DNA from: Streptomyces termitum
GTDB lineage: Bacteria; Actinomycetota; Actinomycetes; Streptomycetales; Streptomycetaceae
Direction: 5' to 3'
NCBI RefSeq assembly: GCF_014650175.1
Contig: NZ_BMUL01000006.1
Location: 124,001 to 188,000 of the forward strand
Length of the DNA stretch: 64,000 bases
Under the pieces are notes generated by a model, which saw only the letters and a program-made list of their open reading frames with translations, did no database searches and was not told the DNA's origin. Below, in pieces: positions 28,165 to 36,815 of this stretch. Every line of letters begins with the position of its first letter. Within the stretch, counting starts at the first letter, position 1. Made by a program: the position numbers and the translations under genes.

Positions 28165-29184
28165 TCACGCCTCGACGCCGGTCTTCCCCGCGTCCTCGCT
28201 GCCCGCGGCGTCCTTCTCGGCGGCCTCCAGGGCCGCCTTCTCGGACTGCTTCTTCGAGGCGATCAGGCTGGTGATGGTGGTGATCACCAGCACGCCGCAG
28301 ATGACGCCGAGGGAGACCGGGATGGAGATCTCCGGGACGTGCAGTCCGGACTCGTGCATGGCGTGCAGGATCAGCTTCACGCCGATGAAGCCGAGGATCA
28401 CCGACAGGCCGTAGCTGAGGTGGACCAGCTTCTTCAGCAGACCGCCGATGAGGAAGTACAGCTGGCGCAGGCCCATCAGGGCGAACGCGTTCGCCGTGAA
28501 GACGATGTACGGGTCCTGGGTGAGGCCGAAGATCGCGGGGATCGAGTCCATCGCGAACAGGATGTCGGTCATGCCGATGGCGAGCATGACGACGAACAGC
28601 GGCGTCATGACCTTCTTGCCGTGCTGCACGATGAAGAGCTTGGTGCCGTGGTAGCGGTCCGCGACCCCGAACCTCTTCTCGATGGACTTCAGCAGGCGGT
28701 TCTCGTCCCAGTCGTCCTCGTCCTCGTCGGACATGGCCTCCTTGACGAGCTTCCAGGCGGTGTAGATGAGGAAGGCGCCGAAAAGGTAGAAGACCCAGGA
28801 GAAGCTGGCGATGATCGCGGCGCCCGCCGCGATGAAGATCGCCCGCAGCACCAGGGCGATGAGCACGCCGAACAGCAGCACCCGCTGCTGGAGGTGGCTC
28901 GGCACGGAGAACTTCGCCATGATCAGGATGAAGACGAAGAGGTTGTCGACACTGAGCGACTTCTCCGTGATGAAGCCGGCGAAGAACTCCCCGCCCGCCT
29001 GCCCGCTGCCCCAGATCGTGATCCCGATGCCGAAGAGCACGGCGAGGGCGATCCAGACGGCGGTCCAGATCCCGGCTTCCTTGATCGACACGTCATGGGG
29101 CTTGCGCCCGATGAAGAAGTCGACCGCGATCAGGGCACACAGACCGAGAATGGTCAGCACCCACATGGTCATCGAAACGTCCAC
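28165..29184 (-). CDS. TerC/Alx-family membrane protein, likely manganese exporter
   Basis: A 339-residue integral membrane protein with about nine helices. The TerC signature appears as EKSLSVDNLFVFILI (near residues 73-87) and DILFAMDSIPAIFGLT (near 206-221), with the conserved acidic residues inside membrane segments. Relatives (Alx, MeeF/TerC) export Mn2+, in some cases to metallate secreted enzymes. A cytoplasmic acidic loop (DEDEDDWDE) and a Lys/Glu/Ala tail are present. GTG at 29182-29184 stands 4 bases after GGAGG; the ATG at 29170-29172 is an alternative. The upstream manganese riboswitch supports the role. Confidence 0.92.
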   Translation of the reverse strand: MDVSMTMWVLTILGLCALIAVDFFIGRKPHDVSIKEAGIWTAVWIALAVLFGIGITIWGSGQAGGEFFAGFITEKSLSVDNLFVFILIMAKFSVPSHLQQRVLLFGVLIALVLRAIFIAAGAAIIASFSWVFYLFGAFLIYTAWKLVKEAMSDEDEDDWDENRLLKSIEKRFGVADRYHGTKLFIVQHGKKVMTPLFVVMLAIGMTDILFAMDSIPAIFGLTQDPYIVFTANAFALMGLRQLYFLIGGLLKKLVHLSYGLSVILGFIGVKLILHAMHESGLHVPEISIPVSLGVICGVLVITTITSLIASKKQSEKAALEAAEKDAAGSEDAGKTGVEA

Positions 29185-29225
29185 TGCGCCTCCGGCGTCG
29201 TACGGCTATGGATCAGCGTCGTCGC

Positions 29226-29350
29226 TGCCGGAGGTCTCTTCCACCCGGGGCCGCTCGCGCGACCGCCGGGCCGACGCCCCGGGATCGGATCTCTCTGATC
29301 CGTCCGTATTGACGGGTACGCCGCGCCATGGGGAGTACTCCCCTCCGCCC
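29226..29350 (-). promoter_or_regulatory. yybP-ykoY (manganese) riboswitch in the terC leader
   Basis: Read on the minus strand, the leader has the three conserved blocks of the yybP-ykoY aptamer in order: GGGGAGTA (29343-29336), CCGTCAATACGG (29315-29304) and GAGACCTCCG (29238-29229). CGGAGG (29347-29342) pairs with CCTCCG (29234-29229) to close the aptamer. A GGATC-AGAGA-GATCC hairpin lies inside. The 3' strand of the closing helix, extended to CCTCCGGC (29234-29227), is also perfectly complementary to the ribosome-site sequence GCCGGAGG (29196-29189). The expected logic is that bound Mn2+ holds the closing helix and frees the ribosome site of terC. Confidence 0.87.
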
Positions 29351-29425
29351 GAAAAGACTACCCGAAAACCCAAGAGAAGGTAAAGAGAAAGGCAAAGGGA
29401 AGACAAAACCCCAGGTGGGGGCGGT

Positions 29426-31684
29426 TTACCGACGGGCCTCCCGGACCTGGGCGAGGACCCTCCCGAGCACCGCGCTGCCCGCCGGGACCACCGGCGGCTC
29501 ATAGGTCCAGGCATGCCCGACCCAGGGGTCCGCGAGGTGGTCGTCGGCCACCGGGGTGAGCCGCAGCAGCGAGCGCCACAGCGGGTCGAGCACCGGGCCG
29601 TACGCGGCGGCGTCCGCCCGGTCCGCCACCATCAGCAGGTGCACCCCGACCGAGGGGCCCTCGTCGGCGAGGTACCGCAGCCAGGTGACGGCCCGGTCGT
29701 CGAAGCCGTGCGGGAAGTCGTGCACCACGAGGAGCTGCCGGGCCGGGTCGAAGCCGGGCGGCAGGTCCTCGGCGGCGTCGCCGCGCATCGCCATCTGGAG
29801 CAGGTCCACCCGCTCGGTGAGCTGGGCGAGGACGGCGGCCACCCCGGCCGCGCCCCGGGCCGGCGGGGCGGCCAGCACCCCGGAGTCGGTGAGCGGGGCG
29901 AAGGCGGCGGCACCGGCGCCCGCCGCGTCGAGGACGTGGACGCTGAGGGAGCCGGCCGGGTGGGCGGCGAGCAGCCGGGCGGTGTGCGCGACCGCGCTGT
30001 CCAGGGCGAGCCGGCGCGTCTCGGCCTCGTCGAGGAGGCCGGCCGCCACCGCGCGGCCCCGGCCGGAGTCCACCCACAGGCCGCGCTCCAGCGGCAGCCG
30101 GACCAGGAAGGGGATGCGCAGGCCGGTCCGCTCCGGCAGGTGGAGGTCGCCGAGGCGCACCGCCATCGGCGGCTCCGCCGGGGCGCGGTAGGCGTGCCAG
30201 ACGGGGTTGTCCCAGCGGGCGTAGGCGGGCGGCAGGGCGGGCTCGACGACCTCGGCCTCGGCGGTGAGCTGGGCGAGGTCCCGGTCGAGGACCTCCTGGG
30301 CGCGGCCGACCAGCTCGTCGTGGTGGGCGCGGGCGGCGGCGCGCGCGGCGTCCCCGGCCCCGCCGATCCGGGCCCTCGGGTCGGCGAGGACCTGGTCGAT
30401 CTCGCGGTCGAGCCGGTGCTCGGCGAACTCGCGGGCGCTGCGGAAGGCGGCGACGGTCCGGGCCAGGTCCTCGAACATGCCCCACACCTGGTTGTAGAGC
30501 CGCTCGTCCATGGTCCAGCCGGAGGCGTCCCCGGCCACCGGCACGGGCCGCGCCTCCGCCTCCCCGTCCCGCGCCCCGGGGGCCGCCCCCGCCGGAGGTC
30601 CGGACGGAGATCCGGACGGCGGCCCGGACGGCGGTGGCGGTACGGCCCCGGCACCGGCGGCCGGCCCGGACGCGGGCGCGGCGGGCGGCACCACGGGCCG
30701 ACGGCGCGGGTGGCTGTAGCTGATGGTCGCCCCGGCGTCCCCGCCGTCCGCGGAGGCGGAAGCCGGGTCGGGCGCGGAGTCGAACGCAGACACGGCCGCG
30801 GGCCCCGGCACCGGGACGCCGGGCCCGGCGACGGTGTCGGGACTGGCGACGGTGTCGGGACCGGTGACGGGACGGGTGTCGGGACCGGTGACGGGACGGG
30901 TGTCGGGCCCGGCGACCGGGTCCGCACCCGGTGCCGGGATCGCGTCCGGCCCCTGGATCGGGCCCGGTGCCGGGATCGGGCCCGGTGCCGGGATCGCGTC
31001 CGGCCCCTGGATCGGGTCCGGGGCGGGGCCCTGGGCGGGGGTCGCCTCCGGGGCGGGGAGGGGGTACGAGGCGGGGGCCGGGACCGGCACGGGGCCGGAG
31101 TCGGCGCGGGCCGGAACCTGTGCCGGGACGGCCGCCGCGGGGGCCGCCGCGTCCAGGACGGCGGCGGCGAGGTCGGCGGGGGCGGGAGCGCCCAGGTCGG
31201 CGAGGAGGGCGGCGAGCCCACCCTCGTACCCCTGTCCGACGGCACGGACCTTCCAGGCGCCCTGGCGGCGGTAGAGCTCCAGCGCGACGAGGGCGGACTC
31301 CCGGTCGAGGCCGGTGATCGTGTACGTGGCGACCTCGTCGCCCGCCGGGGTGCCGACCGAGACGAAGGGGGCCGCGGCGGTGCCGAAGCGGGCGGGGCCG
31401 CCGGTGCCCGGGGGCAGGGCCAGCAGCAGCGAGACCCGGTGGACGGTGTCGGGAAGCTCCGCCAGGTCCACCGCGACGCGGTGCTCGGCGGCGGCGGAGG
31501 AGGGGACCTCGATCCCGGACCGCGCGGGGGCGCCGGGGCGGACGATCCACTCCGCGCCCGCGACCAGGCCCCGCTCGTCGCCGAGGGCGGCTCCGGCGAC
31601 GACCGGATGGCCCGCGGAGATCCGGAGCTCCAGGCGGGTGTCGGGCAGGGGGTGGTTCTGCCCCCGGACCAGCTCGGCCGTCAT
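29426..31684 (-). CDS. TerD-domain protein fused to a degenerate FtsK-like domain
   Basis: A 752-residue protein. Residues 1 to about 175 are a TerD domain (VAVDLAELPDTVHRVSLLLAL, FVSVGTPAGDEVATYTITGL, AVGQGYEGGLAALLADLG), the calcium-binding fold of tellurite/stress proteins. A Pro/Ala/Gly-rich linker of about 210 residues follows, containing tandem units such as GPDTRPVTGPDT and IPAPGPI. The C-terminal 370 residues have a coiled-coil stretch and an FtsK/SpoIIIE-like pattern (LTERVDLLQMAMRG, RQLLVVHDFPHGF, VGVHLLMVADR) but no Walker A. The fusion suggests a stress-associated scaffold and not an active ATPase. It lies next to a stand-alone TerD gene. Confidence 0.8.
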   Translation of the reverse strand: MTAELVRGQNHPLPDTRLELRISAGHPVVAGAALGDERGLVAGAEWIVRPGAPARSGIEVPSSAAAEHRVAVDLAELPDTVHRVSLLLALPPGTGGPARFGTAAAPFVSVGTPAGDEVATYTITGLDRESALVALELYRRQGAWKVRAVGQGYEGGLAALLADLGAPAPADLAAAVLDAAAPAAAVPAQVPARADSGPVPVPAPASYPLPAPEATPAQGPAPDPIQGPDAIPAPGPIPAPGPIQGPDAIPAPGADPVAGPDTRPVTGPDTRPVTGPDTVASPDTVAGPGVPVPGPAAVSAFDSAPDPASASADGGDAGATISYSHPRRRPVVPPAAPASGPAAGAGAVPPPPSGPPSGSPSGPPAGAAPGARDGEAEARPVPVAGDASGWTMDERLYNQVWGMFEDLARTVAAFRSAREFAEHRLDREIDQVLADPRARIGGAGDAARAAARAHHDELVGRAQEVLDRDLAQLTAEAEVVEPALPPAYARWDNPVWHAYRAPAEPPMAVRLGDLHLPERTGLRIPFLVRLPLERGLWVDSGRGRAVAAGLLDEAETRRLALDSAVAHTARLLAAHPAGSLSVHVLDAAGAGAAAFAPLTDSGVLAAPPARGAAGVAAVLAQLTERVDLLQMAMRGDAAEDLPPGFDPARQLLVVHDFPHGFDDRAVTWLRYLADEGPSVGVHLLMVADRADAAAYGPVLDPLWRSLLRLTPVADDHLADPWVGHAWTYEPPVVPAGSAVLGRVLAQVREARR

Positions 31685-31778
31685 CTCGACTCTGTTCCCC
31701 TCGGCGGTTCGGTGTGCGGGTTCGGTGGTGCGGAGGCGTGGGTGCGGGGCCGTCGCGCGGTCCCCGTCGTCATGCGGG

Positions 31779-31814
31779 ACAGCTCCCGGCGGACCGGAGT
31801 CCGCCGGGAGCTGT
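31779..31814 (-). terminator. Terminator of the TerD gene
   Basis: A perfect 15-bp stem (31779-31793 with 31800-31814) and 6-base loop lie 20 bases past the stop of the TerD gene, separating it from the fused TerD gene downstream. Confidence 0.9.
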
Positions 31815-31834
31815 GGGTGCGGCGCGGCCGTCGC

Positions 31835-32413
31835 CTACAGGTGCGGCAGGATCGACGGCATCAGGTCCTGGAAGGTGCGGCCGTTGGCCGGGTTGCCCAG
31901 GGCCGTCATCTGCCAGCCGGAGCCGGCCCGGTGCACCTTCGCCATGATCTGGGCGGTGTACTGGCCGCCGCCGTCCAGGGTGTAGCGCGCGAGCTCCTGG
32001 CCGTTCGTCTCGTCGACGAGGCGGCAGAAGGCGTTCTGCACCTCCTGGAAGGTCTGCCCGGTGAAGGAGTTCACCGTGAAGACGATCTGGTCGATGTGGA
32101 CGGGGACCCGCTGGAGGTCGACGAGGATGGCCTCGTCGTCGCCGCCCTGGCCGACGCCGCCCACCAGGTTGTCGCCGGTGTGGCGGACCGAGCCGTCGTC
32201 GCTGACGAGGTGGCGGAAGAAGACCACGTCGACCGGCTGCTTCTCGGCGAAGAGGACCGCGGACGCGTCGAGGTCGATCTCGCGGGTGCGCGACCCGAAG
32301 AGGCCGCGGCGCGGCGCGGCCTGCCAGCCGAGTCCCATCCGGACCTGGGTGAGGCTGCCGCCGCCCTGCTTCTCCAGGCTGATCGCCTGGCCCTTGGTCA
32401 TGTTGACCGACAC
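31835..32413 (-). CDS. TerD-family stress protein
   Basis: A 192-residue cytoplasmic TerD-family protein of the tellurium-resistance and general stress group. The Ca2+-binding acidic motifs are visible as EIDLDASAVLF and the GQGGDDEAILVDL segment, and DNLVGGVGQGGDDE is the family signature. The C-terminal YTLDGGGQYTAQIMAKVHR completes the beta-sandwich. The GTG at 32411-32413 follows AGGGG by 9 bases; the ATG four codons later would drop VSVN. Streptomyces carry many TerD paralogues, so a precise symbol is not given. It starts 109 bases after uvrB and ends in a strong terminator. Confidence 0.92.
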   Translation of the reverse strand: MSVNMTKGQAISLEKQGGGSLTQVRMGLGWQAAPRRGLFGSRTREIDLDASAVLFAEKQPVDVVFFRHLVSDDGSVRHTGDNLVGGVGQGGDDEAILVDLQRVPVHIDQIVFTVNSFTGQTFQEVQNAFCRLVDETNGQELARYTLDGGGQYTAQIMAKVHRAGSGWQMTALGNPANGRTFQDLMPSILPHL

Positions 32414-32522
32414 GCGTGTGCCCCTCTCGTCGTTGTGCCAGCACCCTACGCAGGGGGACCGACAGCGTGCCGGTCCCGGCCCGGTTTTGTGTCGCTCTTG
32501 CAACACACCGGGCGGCCCCGGA

Positions 32523-34661
32523 TCAGGCCAGTCCCGCTTCCTTCATCTGGCGCAGTTCCTTCTTCAGCTCGGAGACCTCGTCGCGCAGCCTGGCCGCCAC
32601 CTCGAACTGCAGCTCGGCGGCGGCGGCGCGCATCCGCTCGGTCATCTCCTCGATGACCGAAGCCAGTTCGGCGGCGGGCCGGTCGCCCAGCTCCAGCGTC
32701 GAGCCGCCCTTGGCGGCCTTCTTCCCGGCCTGGGGGGCGTGCGCGGCGAGCGAGGGGACGGGGGCCTTGGCGGCCTTGCCGTCCTTCCCCTTGCGGTAGC
32801 CGGTGCCGAGGAGCTCCTCGGTGTCGACCTCCTCGCGCGCGATGGTGGCGACGATGTCGTTGATCTTCTTGCGGAGCGGCTGGGGGTCGATCCCGTGCTC
32901 CTTGTTGTAGGCGACCTGCTTCTCCCGGCGCCGGTTGGTCTCGTCGATGGCCTGCGCCATGGCGGGGGTGATGGTGTCGGCGTACATGTGGACCTGGCCG
33001 GAGACGTTGCGGGCGGCGCGGCCGATGGTCTGGATGAGCGAGGTTCCGGAGCGCAGGAAGCCCTGCTTGTCGGCGTCGAGGATGGCGACGAGGGAGACCT
33101 CGGGCAGGTCGAGGCCCTCGCGGAGCAGGTTGATGCCGACCAGGACGTCGTACTCGCCGGCGCGCAGTTCGCGCAGGAGCTCGATGCGGCGCAGGGTGTC
33201 CACGTCGCTGTGGAGGTAGCGCACCTGGATGCCGAGCTCCAGGAAGTAGTCGGTGAGGTCCTCGGCCATCTTCTTGGTGAGGGTGGTGACGAGGACCCGC
33301 TCGTCGCGCTCGGTGCGCAGCCGGATCTCGTGGACCAGGTCGTCGATCTGGCCCTCGGTGGGCTTGACGACGACCTCGGGGTCGACGAGGCCGGTGGGGC
33401 GGATGATCTGCTCGACGAAGCCGTCGGAGCGGGACAGCTCGTAGGCGCCGGGGGTGGCGGAGAGGTAGACGGTCTGGCCGATCCGCTCCTGGAACTCCTC
33501 CCACTTCAGGGGGCGGTTGTCGAGGGCGGAGGGGAGCCGGAAGCCGTGGTCGACGAGGGTCCGCTTGCGGGAGGCGTCGCCCTCGTACATGGCGCCGATC
33601 TGCGGCACGGTGACGTGCGACTCGTCGATGACGAGGAGGAAGTCCTCGGGGAAGTAGTCGAGGAGGGTGTGGGGCGGGGAGCCGGGCTCGCGGCCGTCGA
33701 AGTGCAGCGAGTAGTTCTCGATGCCGGAGCAGGAGCCGATCTGGCGCATCATCTCGATGTCGTAGGTGGTGCGCATGCGGAGCCGCTGGGCCTCCAGCAT
33801 CTTCCCCTGCTTCTCCAGCTCCTTCAGGCGCCCGTCGAGCTCGCGCTCGATGTCGTTGACGGCCCGCTCCATGCGCTCGGGACCGGCGACGTAGTGGCTG
33901 GCGGGGAAGACGTACAGCTGCTGGTCCTCGCTGATGATCTCGCCGGTGAGCGGGTGCAGGGTGGAGAGCGCCTCGATCTCGTCGCCGAACATCTCGATGC
34001 GGACGGCGAGCTCCTCGTAGACCGGGAAGATCTCGATGGTGTCACCGCGGACGCGGAAGGTACCGCGGGTGAAGGCGAGGTCGTTGCGGGTGTACTGGAT
34101 GTCGACGAAGCGGCGGAGCAGCTGGTCGCGGTCGATCTCCTCGCCGACCTTGAGCGGGACCATGCGGTCCACGTACTCCTGCGGGGTGCCGAGGCCGTAG
34201 ATGCAGGAGACGGAGGCGACCACGATGACGTCCCTGCGGGTGAGCAGGGAGTTGGTCGCGGAGTGGCGCAGCCGCTCCACCTCCTCGTTGATCGAGGAGT
34301 CCTTCTCGATGTAGGTGTCCGACTGGGGGACGTACGCCTCGGGCTGGTAGTAGTCGTAGTACGAGACGAAGTACTCGACCGCGTTGTTCGGCAGCAGTTC
34401 GCGGAACTCGTTCGCCAGCTGGGCGGCCAGGGTCTTGTTCGGGGCCATCACCAGGGTGGGGCGCTGGAGCTTCTCGATCATCCAGGCCGTGGTGGCCGAC
34501 TTGCCGGTGCCGGTGGCGCCGAGCAGGACGACGTCCTTCTCGCCGGCGCGGACGCGCCGCTCCAGCTCGGCGATGGCCGTCGGCTGGTCGCCGCTCGGCT
34601 GGTAGGAGGAGACGACCTCGAAGGGCGCCACCGAACGTTCGATCTTGGAAACGGGCCGCAT
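32523..34661 (-). CDS. uvrB: Excinuclease ABC subunit B
   Basis: A 712-residue helicase-like subunit that verifies DNA damage and recruits UvrC. Walker A is GATGTGKS (near residue 48), the strand-inserting beta-hairpin is [20 protein letters not shown], and the DEAD-type motif is VIDESH. Motif VI is QTIGRAARN. The C-terminal UVR helix pair ([24 protein letters not shown], interrupted here for brevity in reading) contacts UvrC. Length matches other actinobacterial UvrB proteins. The ATG at 34659-34661 has no ribosome site and lies 6 bases after a -10 box, so a leaderless message is predicted. Confidence 0.98.
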   Translation of the reverse strand: MRPVSKIERSVAPFEVVSSYQPSGDQPTAIAELERRVRAGEKDVVLLGATGTGKSATTAWMIEKLQRPTLVMAPNKTLAAQLANEFRELLPNNAVEYFVSYYDYYQPEAYVPQSDTYIEKDSSINEEVERLRHSATNSLLTRRDVIVVASVSCIYGLGTPQEYVDRMVPLKVGEEIDRDQLLRRFVDIQYTRNDLAFTRGTFRVRGDTIEIFPVYEELAVRIEMFGDEIEALSTLHPLTGEIISEDQQLYVFPASHYVAGPERMERAVNDIERELDGRLKELEKQGKMLEAQRLRMRTTYDIEMMRQIGSCSGIENYSLHFDGREPGSPPHTLLDYFPEDFLLVIDESHVTVPQIGAMYEGDASRKRTLVDHGFRLPSALDNRPLKWEEFQERIGQTVYLSATPGAYELSRSDGFVEQIIRPTGLVDPEVVVKPTEGQIDDLVHEIRLRTERDERVLVTTLTKKMAEDLTDYFLELGIQVRYLHSDVDTLRRIELLRELRAGEYDVLVGINLLREGLDLPEVSLVAILDADKQGFLRSGTSLIQTIGRAARNVSGQVHMYADTITPAMAQAIDETNRRREKQVAYNKEHGIDPQPLRKKINDIVATIAREEVDTEELLGTGYRKGKDGKAAKAPVPSLAAHAPQAGKKAAKGGSTLELGDRPAAELASVIEEMTERMRAAAAELQFEVAARLRDEVSELKKELRQMKEAGLA

Positions 34662-34667
34662 GGGACC

Positions 34668-34690
34668 ACCGTACGACCCGGCACCGACAA
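34668..34690 (-). promoter_or_regulatory. RecA-NDp/PafBC-type DNA-damage promoter of uvrB
   Basis: On the minus strand, TTGTCGGTG (34690-34682), 8 bases and TACGGT (34673-34668) match the whole RecA-independent damage motif TTGTCRGTG-N8-TANNNT known from mycobacteria. Six bases then separate it from the uvrB ATG, which predicts transcription starting at or next to the start codon. Confidence 0.78.
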
Positions 34691-34736
34691 CCGGGCGGCG
34701 AACGGTCCTCCGCCCGGTCCCCCGCCCGGCCCCGCG

Positions 34737-35630
34737 TCACCAGTCCTGGGAGCGGTGCCCGCCGCGCGGCACCGAGCGGCGGAAGGCGCGCCCGGCGGGG
34801 CGGGCGGTCCAGTGCGCGGGCTCGCCGTAGCCGGGCACGTGCCGGGCGACCGGGACGCCGGGCCGGTACGGGGTGCGGACCGGGCGCCGGCGGTCGGGCT
34901 CGCCCAGGACGAGCAGCGGGTCGAACATGACGACGACCGCGGCCAGGACGAGGAAGACGGCGGGGCCGATCAGCATGGGCAGCAGCAGCGACCCGGGGCC
35001 GGCGGTGGCGTCGGTGGAGCCGAGGCCGTGCAGGTGGACGCTGACGGCGGCCATCGCGGTGTAGTGCATGCCGCTGACGGCGACGCCCATGACGACGCTG
35101 GCACCGAGGCTGGCGAGGAAGCCGTGCACGGAGACCGCCGCCCACAGGGCGGTGGTGGCCGCGACGACGGCGATGACCACGGAGAGGGCGACGGTCGGGG
35201 TGTCGTACTCGATCCGGCCCGGCAGTCGCATCCCCGCCATCCCGAGGTAGTGCATGGTGGCGATGCCGAGGCCGGTGATGGTGCCGCCGGTGACGAGGGT
35301 GAGCGCGGTCGCGCCCCGGTAGCCGACGATGAAGATGCCGATGCCGACCATGACGATGGCGACGGCGAGGCTGGCGAAGGTGATCGGCCGGTCGTAGTCG
35401 ACGGGCGCCTGCCGCACCGAGAAGCCCATCATGGCGATGAAGTGCATGGTCCAGACGCCGGTGCCGATGGAGGTCGAGCCGAGGGCGAGCCAGCCGGCCT
35501 TGAAGGAGTCCCGGTGGCGCAGCGAACGGGTCGTGCATCTCAGCCCCAGGGCACCGCCGAGGCAGGCCATGAGAAAGGCCGCCACCGGCGTGACGAGCCC
35601 GTAGCTGAATCCGTCGACCGTGCCGTGCAT
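34737..35630 (-). CDS. MHYT-domain integral membrane sensor protein
   Basis: A 297-residue membrane protein with about seven helices and the triplicated MHYT motif: MHFIAM, MHYLGM and MHYTAM. MHYT domains are proposed to bind copper and to sense oxygen, CO or NO through the Met/His residues. Unlike many relatives it carries no GGDEF, EAL or kinase domain; a basic, Arg/Pro-rich cytoplasmic tail of about 60 residues follows. The ATG at 35628-35630 lies 10 bases after GGGAGGG; the earlier GTG at 35648 falls in that ribosome site. It is divergent from ogt. Confidence 0.9.
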   Translation of the reverse strand: MHGTVDGFSYGLVTPVAAFLMACLGGALGLRCTTRSLRHRDSFKAGWLALGSTSIGTGVWTMHFIAMMGFSVRQAPVDYDRPITFASLAVAIVMVGIGIFIVGYRGATALTLVTGGTITGLGIATMHYLGMAGMRLPGRIEYDTPTVALSVVIAVVAATTALWAAVSVHGFLASLGASVVMGVAVSGMHYTAMAAVSVHLHGLGSTDATAGPGSLLLPMLIGPAVFLVLAAVVVMFDPLLVLGEPDRRRPVRTPYRPGVPVARHVPGYGEPAHWTARPAGRAFRRSVPRGGHRSQDW

Positions 35631-35875
35631 GAGCGTGTGCCCTCCCACCCCTGGAAGTCCGAAAACAGTCGGTACCGCTGGGTAGTGCTACCGGGGCGAG
35701 ATTATGGCCCGTCAGCGCTCCTTTGGGCACCTGACCGGGGTTTTTCCGGTCGTGAGACCGGAGCGAGACCGGTCTGTGATCTCCGGGCGGGGCCGCACCA
35801 CCGGATCGCCGGTCCGAGGCCCTTCTGGCCGGAGGGCACCCTACGGGCCCCGGGGCGCGCCGTCACCGGGCGGGG

Positions 35876-35898
35876 CTGTCGGTGCCGGGCCGTACCGT
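35876..35898 (+). promoter_or_regulatory. RecA-NDp/PafBC-type DNA-damage promoter of ogt
   Basis: CTGTCGGTG (35876-35884), 8 bases and TACCGT (35893-35898) match TTGTCRGTG-N8-TANNNT at 8 of 9 positions plus the -10. The -10 ends 6 bases before the ATG, the same geometry and nearly the same spacer as at uvrB. Confidence 0.68.
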
Positions 35899-35904
35899 GG
35901 GGGA

Positions 35905-36459
35905 ATGGACATCGAGGACGGGCCGGGCGGGGTCACCGCGGAGTGGACGGTCGTGGACAGCGGCATCGGTCCGCTGTTCCTGGCGGCCACCGGGCGGGGG
36001 CTCGTGCAGGTCGGGTTCCACGCGGAGGCGGGGCGCCGGGAGCGGATGCCGGAGCGGCTCGCCGAGCAGCTCGGCGCGCGGGTCGTGGAGCGCGCCTCCG
36101 GGCTGCTCGCGGAGCCGGTGCGGCAGCTGGAGGGGTATTTCGCGGGCCGGTCGCGGGGGTTCGACCTGCCGCTGGACTGGTCGCTGACGACCGGCTTCAA
36201 CCGCCAGGTGCTGCGCGAACTGGCCGAGGGGGTGCCGTACGGGACGGTGGTCGGGTACGGGGACCTGGCGCGGCGCGTCGGGCAGCCGGGGGCGGCCCAG
36301 GCGGTGGGCGCGGCCATGGGGTCGAATCCGCTGCCGGTGGTGGTGCCGTGCCACCGGGTGGTGGAGAGCGACGGCGGGCTCGGCGGCTTCGGCGGCGGTC
36401 TGGAGACGAAGCGGCGCCTGCTGGCCCTGGAGGGCGTCCTGCCGGAACCGCTGTTCTGA
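35905..36459 (+). CDS. ogt: Methylated-DNA--[protein]-cysteine S-methyltransferase
   Basis: A 184-residue suicide repair enzyme that removes alkyl groups from O6 of guanine onto its own cysteine. The active site PCHRVV is at about residues 149-154, the minor-groove HTH segment is VPYGTVVGYGDLARRVGQPGAAQAVGAA in shortened form (VPYGTVVGYGDLARRVG), and ETKRRLLALEG follows as usual. The ATG at 35905 is set by the promoter geometry; an upstream in-frame reading is not homologous. It is monocistronic, followed by a degenerate tandem-repeat region. Confidence 0.93.
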   Translation: MDIEDGPGGVTAEWTVVDSGIGPLFLAATGRGLVQVGFHAEAGRRERMPERLAEQLGARVVERASGLLAEPVRQLEGYFAGRSRGFDLPLDWSLTTGFNRQVLRELAEGVPYGTVVGYGDLARRVGQPGAAQAVGAAMGSNPLPVVVPCHRVVESDGGLGGFGGGLETKRRLLALEGVLPEPLF

Positions 36460-36488
36460 GACGGCGGGGGCGGGCGGGGAACGGCGGG

Positions 36489-36708
36489 AGCTGTTCCGTC
36501 GCACCGGAGGCGGGGGCGGCGAGGACGCTTCTGCCGCACGGGGGCCGGGGCGACAAGGGCCGTTCCGTCGTGACCAGGGCTCGGGGGGGGCGGCGAGGGC
36601 CGTTCCGTCGTGACCAGGGCTCGGGGGGGGCGGCGAGGGCCGTTCCGTCGTGACCAGGGCCCAAGGCGGCGAAGTCCGTCGCGTCATACCGGAGGCGGGG
36701 TGGGGGTC
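36489..36708. repeat. Degenerate ~40-bp tandem repeat array
   Basis: Two identical 40-bp units (36561-36600 and 36601-36640), starting CGTTCCGTCGTGACCAGGGC, are flanked by diverged copies at about 36489, 36525, 36641 and 36680. No spacers separate the units, so it is not a CRISPR. It occupies most of the 356-bp gap 36460-36815 after ogt; no gene is visible in the gap. Confidence 0.85.
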
Positions 36709-36815
36709 GTGCGAGTCGTCCTCCCAGGCTGGGGCCGGGGCGGGCGGTCACCGCTTCGACCTGGGGTTTTCAGGGGGCGGGCGTTCCCATCGGGGGGCCG
36801 GGCTGGCACACTCCC

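Noticed and set aside
30826-31040. Tandem DNA repeats as a separate mobile or regulatory element
   Set aside because: They encode in-frame Pro/Asp/Thr repeats in the linker of the TerD-fusion protein and need no other explanation.
36489-36708. CRISPR array
   Set aside because: Units are directly adjacent with no unique spacers and no cas genes are nearby.
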